64,000 nucleotides of DNA from Pseudomonas khorasanensis (GTDB lineage Bacteria; Pseudomonadota; Gammaproteobacteria; Pseudomonadales; Pseudomonadaceae), in the NCBI RefSeq assembly GCF_014268505.2, contig NZ_JABWQP020000002.1, positions 434,001 to 498,000 on the forward strand, in the 5' to 3' direction. The notes beneath the pieces are model-generated. The model had not been told where the DNA came from. It saw nothing but the letters and a program-made list of their open reading frames with translations, and searched no databases. Positions 1-8,300 of the stretch are shown here, one piece after another (the first letter of the stretch is position 1; every line of letters starts with the position of its first letter). The translations under genes and the position numbers were made by a program.

Positions 1-1
1 T

Positions 2-670
2 CCATTCGCCTCGAAGGCACCGGACGGCAGCATCGTTGGTTTCGACTACGACATCGGCAATGCGCTGTGCGAAGAAATGAAGGTCAAGTGCGTGTGGGTC
101 GAGCAAGAGTTCGACGGCCTGATCCCGGCGCTGAAAGTGCGCAAGATCGACGCGATTCTGTCGTCGATGTCGATCACCGAAGATCGCAAGAAGTCCGTCG
201 ACTTCACCAACAAGTACTACAACACCCCGGCGCGTCTGGTGATGAAGGCCGGCACTCAGGTCAGCGAAAACCTGGCTGAGCTCAAAGGCAAGAACATCGG
301 CGTGCAGCGTGGCTCGATCCACGAACGTTTCGCCCGCGAAGTCCTGGCGCCACTGGGTGCCGAGATCAAGCCATACGGCTCGCAGAACGAAATCTATCTC
401 GACGTGGCTGCCGGTCGCCTCGACGGCACTGTGGCTGACGCCACCCTGCTGGACGACGGTTTCCTGAAAACCGACGCTGGCAAAGGCTTCGCGTTCGTTG
501 GCCCGGCATTCACCGACGTCAAATACTTCGGCGACGGCGTTGGCATCGCGGTGCGCAAGGGCGACGCCCTGAAAGAGAAGATCAACACGGCCATCGCGGC
601 CATCCGTGAAAACGGCAAATACAAAGCGATCCAGGACAAGTACTTCGCCTTCGATATCTACGGCAAGTAA
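2..670 (+). CDS. aotJ: Arginine/ornithine ABC transporter periplasmic binding protein AotJ (5' truncated)
   Basis: Periplasmic solute-binding protein that captures arginine/ornithine for the AotQMP importer. The frame is open from base 2 to the TAA at 668-670, so about 222 C-terminal residues are present; the signal peptide and first residues lie outside the window. It is a type 2 periplasmic binding protein: the visible start [19 protein letters not shown] is the first ligand-binding loop of the lysine/arginine/ornithine/histidine family, and [16 protein letters not shown] is the family's hinge and ligand signature. The permease genes follow after 91 bp, separated by a hairpin with a T-run that probably lowers expression of the membrane parts relative to this abundant protein. 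Family assignment is secure. The Aot name rests on the downstream aotQMOP-argR order, and exact substrate preference is inferred. Confidence 0.93.
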   Translation, partial: PFASKAPDGSIVGFDYDIGNALCEEMKVKCVWVEQEFDGLIPALKVRKIDAILSSMSITEDRKKSVDFTNKYYNTPARLVMKAGTQVSENLAELKGKNIGVQRGSIHERFAREVLAPLGAEIKPYGSQNEIYLDVAAGRLDGTVADATLLDDGFLKTDAGKGFAFVGPAFTDVKYFGDGVGIAVRKGDALKEKINTAIAAIRENGKYKAIQDKYFAFDIYGK

Positions 671-691
671 GACGTCCCTGCGACAAGTCCG

Positions 692-736
692 AAATGGCGC
701 AAGCAACAGAATCTCTGCGGTTTGCGCCATTTTTTC
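692..736 (+). terminator. Attenuating hairpin between aotJ and aotQ
   Basis: Inverted repeat AAATGGCGCAA (692-702) / TTGCGCCATTT (722-732) followed by further T residues, in the aotJ-aotQ gap. It has the shape of an intrinsic terminator inside an operon, or a 3' mRNA stabiliser. Either would give more binding protein than permease. Confidence 0.7.
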
Positions 737-761
737 ATCCCAACTTTCGAGGACCTGAATC

Positions 762-1451
762 ATGTTGAAAGGCTACGGGGCTGTCATCCTCGATGGCGCA
801 TGGCTGACGCTTCAGCTCGCCTTGTCTTCCATGGCCCTGGCCATCGTTCTCGGGCTGATCGGTGTCGCGTTGCGCCTGTCGCCGGTGCGCTGGCTGGCGT
901 GGCTGGGCGACCTGTATTCCACGGTGATCCGCGGGATTCCCGATCTGGTGCTGATCCTGCTGATCTTCTACGGCGGTCAGGATCTGCTCAATCGCGTGGC
1001 GCCGATGCTCGGCTATGACGACTACATCGACCTGAATCCGCTGGCCGCCGGTATCGGTACCCTCGGTTTCATCTTCGGTGCGTACCTGTCTGAGACTTTC
1101 CGCGGCGCGTTCATGGCGATTCCCAAGGGCCAGGCCGAAGCAGGCATGGCGTACGGCATGAGCAGTTTTCAGGTGTTCTTCCGGGTGATGGTGCCGCAGA
1201 TGATTCGTCTGGCCATCCCGGGTTTCACCAACAACTGGCTGGTACTGACCAAGGCCACTGCGCTGATTTCCGTGGTCGGTCTGCAAGACATGATGTTCAA
1301 GGCCAAGCAGGCGGCGGATGCCACCCGTGAGCCTTTCACCTTCTTCCTCGCAGTGGCGGCGATGTACCTGGTGATCACCAGTGTTTCGTTGCTGGTATTG
1401 CGTCAACTTGAGAAGCGCTACTCGGTAGGCGTAAGGGCGGCTGATCTATGA
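762..1451 (+). CDS. aotQ: Arginine/ornithine ABC transporter permease AotQ
   Basis: Inner-membrane permease subunit (229 aa) of the polar amino-acid uptake family (HisQ type). It forms a heterodimer with AotM and is driven by the AotP ATPase. Several hydrophobic spans are visible, starting with the segment after GYGAVILDGAWLTLQLALSS, which is the typical N-terminus of HisQ/GlnP permeases. The EAA-type loop that contacts the ATPase is the stretch around KGQAEAGMAYGMSSFQVF. The start is preceded by GAGGACC with good spacing. The stop overlaps the aotM start in ATGA, indicating translational coupling. Length is normal for the family. Confidence 0.93.
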   Translation: MLKGYGAVILDGAWLTLQLALSSMALAIVLGLIGVALRLSPVRWLAWLGDLYSTVIRGIPDLVLILLIFYGGQDLLNRVAPMLGYDDYIDLNPLAAGIGTLGFIFGAYLSETFRGAFMAIPKGQAEAGMAYGMSSFQVFFRVMVPQMIRLAIPGFTNNWLVLTKATALISVVGLQDMMFKAKQAADATREPFTFFLAVAAMYLVITSVSLLVLRQLEKRYSVGVRAADL

Positions 1452-2146
1452 TCTTCGACTACAACGTCATTTGGGAGGCGCTGCCGCTGTACTTTGGCGG
1501 CCTGCTGACCACCCTCAAACTGCTCGCGCTGTCGCTGTTTTTCGGCTTGCTCGCGGCATTGCCGCTGGGGCTGATGCGCGTCTCGAAAAACCCGCTCGTC
1601 AACGGCGCCGCGTGGCTCTACACCTACGTGATTCGCGGCACGCCGATGCTGGTTCAACTGTTCCTGATCTACTACGGTCTGGCCCAGTTCGAAGCAGTAC
1701 GCGAAAGCTTCCTCTGGCCGTGGCTGTCCAGCGCAACGTTCTGCGCGTGCCTGGCCTTTGCGGTAAACACCAGCGCCTACACCGCCGAGATCATCGCCGG
1801 CAGCCTGAAGGCCACGCCGAACGGCGAGATCGAAGCGGCCAAGGCCATGGGCATGTCGCGCTTCAAACTGTACAAACGCATCCTGCTGCCATCGGCCCTG
1901 CGCCGGGCGCTGCCGCAGTACAGCAACGAAGTGATCATGATGCTGCAGACCACCAGTCTGGCGTCCATCGTGACCCTGATCGACATCACGGGCGCGGCCC
2001 GTACCGTCAACGCGCAGTTCTATCTGCCGTTCGAGGCCTACATCACCGCCGGCGTGTTCTACCTGTGCCTGACGTTCATTCTGGTCAAGCTGTTCAAACT
2101 GGCCGAGCGTCGCTGGTTGAGCTACCTCGCGCCGAGGAAGCACTGA
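1448..2146 (+). CDS. aotM: Arginine/ornithine ABC transporter permease AotM
   Basis: Second inner-membrane permease (232 aa) of the importer, HisM type. It begins MIFDYNVIWEALPLYFGGL and carries the EAA loop near NGEIEAAKAMGMSRF, the ATPase contact of this family. It overlaps aotQ by 4 bp and is followed after one base by aotO, so the genes are one transcription unit. AotQ plus AotM should form the transmembrane channel for arginine/ornithine. Length and topology fit the family and nothing is missing. Confidence 0.93.
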   Translation: MIFDYNVIWEALPLYFGGLLTTLKLLALSLFFGLLAALPLGLMRVSKNPLVNGAAWLYTYVIRGTPMLVQLFLIYYGLAQFEAVRESFLWPWLSSATFCACLAFAVNTSAYTAEIIAGSLKATPNGEIEAAKAMGMSRFKLYKRILLPSALRRALPQYSNEVIMMLQTTSLASIVTLIDITGAARTVNAQFYLPFEAYITAGVFYLCLTFILVKLFKLAERRWLSYLAPRKH

Positions 2147-2147
2147 T

Positions 2148-3260
2148 ATGGAACGCATCGACCACGAGTTGCCGTGGAGCCACCTGGGCAGCGAGCGCAA
2201 GCTTTCGGTATTTCGTTTCGGCAGCGGCGAGCGCAAGGCCTACATTCAGGCCAGCCTGCACGCCGATGAACTGCCGGGCATGCGCACGGCGTGGGAGCTG
2301 AAAAAGCGCCTCGGCGAACTCGAAGCCCAGGGCTTGCTCAACGGTGTCATCGAGCTGGTTCCGGTGGCCAACCCGCTAGGTCTGGAGCAATTGCTGCAAG
2401 GCAATTTTCAGGGGCGTTTCGAAGCGGGCAGCGGCAAGAATTTCAACCGTGACTTCGTCGAGCTGAGCGCGCCGGTTGCGGCGGCACTGGCTGACAAGCT
2501 CGGTGACGATCCGCACGCCAACATCCGTTTGATCCGGCAGGCGATGAGTGATCACCTGGCGGCGTTGCCAGCAGCGGACAGTCAGTTGCAAGGCATGCAG
2601 CGGGTGTTGCTCAGCCATGCCTGCAGCGCCGACATCGTGCTGGATCTGCATTGCGACTGTGAAGCCGCAGTGCATATGTATGCCTTGCCGCAGCACTGGC
2701 CGCAGTGGCGTTCGCTGGCGGCGCAGTTGGATGTGAGGGTCGGCTTGCTCGCTGAAGATTCCGGCGGTAGCTCGTTCGATGAGGCCTGTTCGGCGCCATG
2801 GCTACGGTTGTCGCGCCTGTTCCCGCAGGCGCAGATCCCGTTGGCCTGTATGGCGACGACCATCGAACTGGGCGGTCAGGCTGATACCGATCCTGCCCAG
2901 GCCCTGGCGTGGGCCGAAGGCATTTTGGCGTTTCTTGCCGAGCAGGGCCTGATCAAAGGGGAATGGCCGAAAGCGGCTAAGGAGCCTTGCGAGGGCGTGC
3001 CGTTCGAGGGCACCGAAATGCTGTTCGCTCCGCACCCGGGCGTGGTGAGCTTTCTGCGCAAGCCCGGTGAGTGGATCGAAGCGGGTGAGGCGCTGTTCGA
3101 AGTGATTGATCCGCTGGCTGATCGGGTCAGCACCGTGTGTGCTGGCACGTCCGGTGTACTGTTTGCCATCGAGCGACTGCGTTATGCCCAATCCGGTTTA
3201 TGGCTGGCCAAGGTGGCGGGGCGCGTGGCGCTGCGCCACGGGCATTTGCTCAACGACTGA
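2148..3260 (+). CDS. aotO: AotO, succinylglutamate desuccinylase/aspartoacylase-family protein
   Basis: A 370-aa member of the zinc-dependent AstE/AspA carboxypeptidase-like family, encoded inside the arginine importer operon. The zinc site appears as QASLHADELPGM (His and Glu ligands, about residues 38-45) with a later DLHCD segment that supplies the third ligand. The C-terminal domain (about residues 280-365), including FLRKPGEWIEAGEALFEVIDPL, is the barrel-like part of this family. Its enzymatic role in arginine uptake or catabolism is not established; in P. aeruginosa aotO sits in the same place. A good Shine-Dalgarno (GAGGAAG) precedes the ATG. It should be compared with aruE, a family member 14 kb downstream, but it is not a close copy. 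Function beyond a probable deacylase/peptidase is inference. Confidence 0.85.
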   Translation: MERIDHELPWSHLGSERKLSVFRFGSGERKAYIQASLHADELPGMRTAWELKKRLGELEAQGLLNGVIELVPVANPLGLEQLLQGNFQGRFEAGSGKNFNRDFVELSAPVAAALADKLGDDPHANIRLIRQAMSDHLAALPAADSQLQGMQRVLLSHACSADIVLDLHCDCEAAVHMYALPQHWPQWRSLAAQLDVRVGLLAEDSGGSSFDEACSAPWLRLSRLFPQAQIPLACMATTIELGGQADTDPAQALAWAEGILAFLAEQGLIKGEWPKAAKEPCEGVPFEGTEMLFAPHPGVVSFLRKPGEWIEAGEALFEVIDPLADRVSTVCAGTSGVLFAIERLRYAQSGLWLAKVAGRVALRHGHLLND

Positions 3261-3287
3261 CTGACTGTTTTTGTGAGAACCGACCGC

Positions 3288-4052
3288 ATGTACAAACTTG
3301 AAGTCCAAGACCTGCATAAACGCTATGGCAGTCACGAAGTGCTCAAGGGCGTGTCCCTGAAAGCGGCCGCCGGCGATGTGATCAGCATCATCGGCTCCAG
3401 TGGCTCCGGCAAAAGTACTTTCCTGCGCTGCATCAACCTGCTCGAGCAGCCGCACGCCGGCAGGATTCTGCTCAACAACGAAGAGCTCAAGCTGGTGGCG
3501 AACAAGGATGGCGCGCTGAAAGCCGCTGATCCGAAACAGCTGCAGCGCATGCGTTCGCGCCTGTCGATGGTGTTCCAGCATTTCAACCTGTGGTCGCACA
3601 TGACCGCGATTGAAAACATCATGGAAGCGCCCGTCCACGTACTGGGCGTACCCAAGTACGAGGCGCGTGAAAAAGCCGAGTACTACCTGAACAAGGTTGG
3701 CGTCGCTCATCGCAAAGACGCGTTCCCGGGGCACATGTCCGGCGGTGAGCAGCAGCGTGTAGCGATTGCCCGTGCACTGGCGATGGAGCCGGAAGTGATG
3801 CTGTTCGACGAACCGACCTCGGCCCTCGATCCGGAACTGGTTGGCGACGTGCTGAAAGTCATGCAGGCGCTGGCTCAGGAAGGCCGCACCATGGTCGTCG
3901 TGACCCACGAAATGGGTTTTGCCCGTGAAGTGTCGAACCAGTTGGTGTTCCTGCACAAAGGCGTTGTTGAAGAAAGCGGCAACCCGCGCGAGGTGCTGGT
4001 CAATCCGCAGTCGGAACGTTTGCAGCAGTTCCTGTCGGGTAGCCTCAAGTAA
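3288..4052 (+). CDS. aotP: Arginine/ornithine ABC transporter ATP-binding protein AotP
   Basis: Cytoplasmic ATPase (254 aa) energising AotQM. It has Walker A GSSGSGKST, a Q-loop in VFQHFNLW, the ABC signature MSGGEQQRVAIARAL, Walker B VMLFDEPTSALDPE and a switch His in VVVTHEMGFA. I chose the ATG at 3288, giving MYKLEVQDLHKRYG, rather than the GTG at 3273, because family members begin this way. A 27-bp gap separates it from aotO. It is the last importer gene; a REP doublet and then argR follow. Confidence 0.94.
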   Translation: MYKLEVQDLHKRYGSHEVLKGVSLKAAAGDVISIIGSSGSGKSTFLRCINLLEQPHAGRILLNNEELKLVANKDGALKAADPKQLQRMRSRLSMVFQHFNLWSHMTAIENIMEAPVHVLGVPKYEAREKAEYYLNKVGVAHRKDAFPGHMSGGEQQRVAIARALAMEPEVMLFDEPTSALDPELVGDVLKVMQALAQEGRTMVVVTHEMGFAREVSNQLVFLHKGVVEESGNPREVLVNPQSERLQQFLSGSLK

Positions 4053-4114
4053 TCGCTGCCGTTATGCACCCGATTAGGTCATGCTTCGCGATCTTCTGGC
4101 TGGCTCAGATCCCC

Positions 4115-4203
4115 TGTGGGAGCGAGCCTGCTCGCGAAAGCGGTAGAACAGCCAGCAATTATGTTGACTGGTACACCGCCTCGCGAGCAGGCTCGCTCCC
4201 ACA
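4115..4203. repeat. REP doublet 1 (aotP-argR)
   Basis: Forward core TGTGGGAGCGAGCCTGCTCG at 4115, inverted copy ending at 4203, spacer of about 40 bp ending ...GACTGGTACACCGCC. It can fold into a long cruciform or stem-loop. Confidence 0.95.
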
Positions 4204-4297
4204 TTCTGATCTTCACCGGTTTCAGGATTTGTGTTCGTTTACGGGCTAGCATTGGCCCATGCCTTCATCACCGTTGTTTGTTTCGGATCGCCCGCCC

Positions 4298-5278
4298 ATG
4301 ACTGCCCATCGAATTGGTTTCCTGATTTGGCCCAGCACTAAAGCGTTGACGCTGGCGCTGGCGGAGGAGGCCTTGCGCGTTGCGCAGCGGGTGCACCCGG
4401 ACGTGGTCTACGAACTGTCGTTCTTGCAGGCTGAACCGCCAGCCGAAGGTGCCTGGCAATTACCGGGCGAGCCTTGGGCCGGCAAGCTGGAGAACTTTCA
4501 GAAACTGTTTTTGCTCGCTGACGAACCGCCGACCACACTGGCGCCGGCGCTAAGCAGTGCGCTCAAGCAAGTGGTGCGTGCCGGTTGCGTGATCGGTGGT
4601 CTGTCGGCCGGTGTTTATCCGTTGGCGCAACTCGGGCTGCTCGACGGTTATCGCGCTGCCGTGCACTGGCGCTGGCAGGATGATTTCGCCGAGCGTTTCC
4701 CCAAGGTCATCGCCACCAGTCATCTATTTGACTGGGATCGCGATCGCCTGACTGCCTGTGGTGGGCTGTCGGTACTCGATCTGTTGCTTGCAGTTCTGGC
4801 CCGTGATCACGGTGCGGAACTGGCCGGTGCGGTTTCCGAAGAGCTGGTGGTGGAGCGCATCCGCGAGGGCGGCGAGCGTCAGCGCATTCCGTTGCAGAAT
4901 CGCCTGGGCTCCAGTCATCCGAAGCTCACCCAGGCAGTGCTGCTGATGGAAGCCAACATCGAAGAGCCGCTGACCACCGACGAAATTGCTCAGCACGTGT
5001 GCGTATCCCGTCGACAACTGGAGCGTATCTTCAAGCAATACCTCAACCGTGTGCCGAGCCAGTACTACCTGGAACTGCGCCTGAACAAGGCCCGGCAGAT
5101 GTTGATGCAGACCAGCAAGTCGATCATTCAGATCGGCCTGTCGTGCGGTTTTTCCTCGGGGCCGCATTTCTCCAGCGCCTATCGCAACTTCTTCGGTGCC
5201 ACGCCGCGCGAAGATCGCAACCAGCGGCGCAGCAGCAGCCCGTTCGAATTGTCCTCAGTGCCGCCTGAGCGCGGCTGA
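4298..5278 (+). CDS. argR: Arginine-responsive transcriptional regulator ArgR (AraC family)
   Basis: Pseudomonas ArgR, unrelated to E. coli ArgR. In P. aeruginosa it represses arginine biosynthesis genes and activates aot and aru genes. The protein has about 326 residues: an N-terminal DJ-1/PfpI-like (class I glutamine amidotransferase-like) domain, visible around VVRAGCVIGGLSAGVYPLAQLG, and a C-terminal AraC helix-turn-helix domain, visible in ADVNIEEPLTTDEIA-like sequence followed by VCVSRRQLERIFKQYL and IIQIGLSCGFSSGPHFSSAY. I chose the ATG at 4298 (MTAHRIGFLIWPSTK), which matches the known protein, over the ATG at 4259. It ends 34 bp from the convergent LRR gene. The two exact TGTCGC-N8-AA sites before aruC are its expected targets. 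Confidence 0.92.
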   Translation: MTAHRIGFLIWPSTKALTLALAEEALRVAQRVHPDVVYELSFLQAEPPAEGAWQLPGEPWAGKLENFQKLFLLADEPPTTLAPALSSALKQVVRAGCVIGGLSAGVYPLAQLGLLDGYRAAVHWRWQDDFAERFPKVIATSHLFDWDRDRLTACGGLSVLDLLLAVLARDHGAELAGAVSEELVVERIREGGERQRIPLQNRLGSSHPKLTQAVLLMEANIEEPLTTDEIAQHVCVSRRQLERIFKQYLNRVPSQYYLELRLNKARQMLMQTSKSIIQIGLSCGFSSGPHFSSAYRNFFGATPREDRNQRRSSSPFELSSVPPERG

Positions 5279-5311
5279 GGGTCCAGTCAGGCGACGAATC
5301 GATGACTGGCA

Positions 5312-8300
5312 TTACTCATCGATTTCGGAACCTGCGGAAGTGGAAATTTCCAGTTCTCCCCGGTCGATGACTTCCTGAACGCCAAAGTCCACTCGTGTGC
5401 GCTCGAAGTAATCAACCAAGTGTTGCAGGCTTTCTTCAGAGAACGGGTTGCCTTTCATCATGATGTTCTGCGCTATTTCCAGCGGTAGCTCGTGAATATC
5501 ACTGGGGATGTCGGTGATGGCGTTGTCACTCAAATCCGCCCAATCCAACTCTTTCAACTGGAACAGTCCGCGAGGGATCTGGGTAATTGCGGTTTCGTGA
5601 AGCAGTACATTCGCCAAGCCAGGCATCTGGCTCAAATCCGGTGTTTGCCCTAGCGGATTCAGGCTCAAGTCGAGATAGTCCAGCACTTCCATACCTGCCA
5701 GCGCGTTGGTCGACTCCGGGGACAGGGTCACAAAGCATTCGGGAAGTGACAGCGAGTGCAAGTCCCCCATCTTGAAAACAGCATCGGGGATGTTGCCCAG
5801 ATTGCAGCCGCGCAGCCTGAGGCTTTTCAGGTTGGGGAACGCATCAAGAAAGCTGCCTATACGAGTTGCGCCATGAGTGCTGAGCAACTCCAGAGACGTC
5901 ACATGACTGAAGTCGGCGCTCAACGTCGGCATCTCGCCGTAAACGAAGGTTTCAAACAACAGCTCGAACGTCGGTTCAAGCGCATCGTTGAAGTCATCCA
6001 GTTCTCTCTCGCGCCGCCAGCATTGTTCAAGCTCGGTTCTGAATCGATCGCGGCTCGCCTGTTCCGTCGCCAATTGTTGCGCATTGAACGGTTCGCCAGT
6101 CAGTGGGTGCAGGGCGGGAATGTCGGCGGTCCATGCCGCCAAATCGTTGATCAATTGCGCAAGTTGCGCTTCCAGGCGCGTTAGCTCGGTGCGGCCCTCC
6201 AGCAACGTGCCGGGCAGCTCGTAGATAAAAGCGCTTGCCTGATCGACGTCCATATATGGATACAACACCCGCGCTCGCGCGATGTCCGGGTCAGGTGCAA
6301 ACACACCTAGATCGTACGCGGTCAGGTGGTAATGCTGCTTGATTTGCTCCATTGCCTCAGGGCCGAGCGGGTTTTGCGCAAGGTTCAGGCCGCGCTTGGC
6401 GTTTACAGGACTATCGAGCCATCCGGCAGGCAACTCGGTGATGGTATTGGTTTCCAGCATCAGCGTGTTCAGTCCGGGATGCTGCAGGGCGCCGGCGGGG
6501 ATCTTTGACAGGCCGGTCTGGCTTAAATCCAAATGAACGAGAGCGGGCATGGAGTCAATGTTCGGCTCGATTTCGAATGGATTCCGGAACAGATCCAGCA
6601 TGACAATTTTTTTCATCGACGACAGTTTTGCCCAAGCGGCGGCGTCAACATTCAGGGCGCAATCACTGAGTATCAAGACTTCAAGGTCGACCATCTGTCC
6701 GATGGCATCCGGGAGCGTGTTCAGCGCGAAGCGACGTAATTCAAGTCGGCGCAGGCCGCTGAATTTCGTCAGGAAGGCAGGAAGACCCTGAGCGCTATGA
6801 TTGCCTTCGAGTATGAGGGTCGATACATGGCTGAAGTCAGCCGTCAGGGTGGGCAGATCTCCCACTACCGGTTCCGTGAACCGCAACGCATAGCCCGCGG
6901 TTCCGCCCTCCTGATCGGTCTCGCGCTCGGACTGGCGGCGCCAACTGCGCTCGGTTTCCTGGGCCAACAAGCGCCGATTGTGCCGTTCTACCTGTTGCGC
7001 CAGAGCGCTCATGGGACGTCCGGTTTCGCGGTCGGTGGTCGGAGCGTCTTGCACCCACCGAGCAAGATCCTCGCGCAGTGTTTCGCCCTCGCTGGCCAGG
7101 CGTGACAGTTCCATGCGAGCCCCGTCCGGGTGACGCTGGAGTTCTTCGACGAAAGCGCGTATCGCCGCCTCGTCGAAATCGGGATAAACCTCGCGAACTC
7201 TGTCGTCGAGCGTTGGCGTGGGACGACTGTCACGAGGGTAACCCTGAGTGCCGCCCGGCAAGCGCATGGTGGTCGGGTCGTAGAAAGGTTTGCGTCGTGG
7301 GTTCTTGGCGAACAGTTTGCGCAACTCAGGTTTATTCGCCGCGTGTTCTGCGATGTATCGCTTGAGTGATGGTCCATCATTGGCCGGCAACTCAAGCGCG
7401 GCACGTTCCTGGTCCGTCAGCGTCAAGAGCAGCGCTTGATAAAAGTCACCAGGCTGCTCGGGATGTTCTGCCACTCGATACCTGAAGTCTTCGGCATGCA
7501 CCAATGTCTTGTGCACGGCCGCATCGACTTCGCCAATGCTGTCGCGCAGCGTTCCATCGGAGGAGAATTCCCTCACCTCGATGCGCAAATCGGTCGGCCA
7601 GCCCGGCATCGACTCGACGCTATGCAGCGCCAGACGATGGGTGTCGACGGTGTCCATCTCCGGAAAATAAAACCCTTCATAGGCCCTGGAGACACGCACC
7701 GCCTCCATAGCTTTGACAGCAACGTCTTTCAAGCGCTGAGGCACGCTTCCATTGTGCAAAAGGCTGACTTCGGTGCCAGACGCGTTGTTCACCAACTCTA
7801 CAGCGATGTCGGTCGGCAGCCCTGGGAAGTCGCCCAGTAATAGCTGAGCCTGAGGGTCGTCGGTTCTTTGCAGTTCACGGTAGCGCGATTCGAACAGCGC
7901 CAGTCGCCGGTTCAGCGCCTGGTCGTAGTCGGGATGGGCAGTGTCAGCCTGATCAATCAATGCCTGAATACCGCGGTCGATCCGGTAGCGCTTGATGGTG
8001 TCGGTCAGCAGCGAAGGCGGTCGATGGTTTTCGACGTGGATTTCACGCAACACATTTTCGTGAAAGCCGCTGATACGCAGGATTTCTTCGCGCTCGGCGG
8101 GGCTGAACGATTCGACGCTGTGGCCAAGTCGCCGAATCACCGTTTCCCTGTCCCAGGACCAAGGTCGATCGAGGGGAGATTGCCACGCGCCAAAGCCGTT
8201 CTGGCGTAACACTGGCCGGTACGCATCGGTTCGGACGGGATGTTCGATTGTGTATCGTCCCGTCGCACTGTCCGCTTCGACCGCATAGAGCTTGTTTTCC

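Noticed and set aside
5283..5309. CCAGTCA / TGACTGG hairpin between argR and the LRR gene as terminator
   Set aside because: A 13-nt loop and no T-run on either strand; too weak to call.
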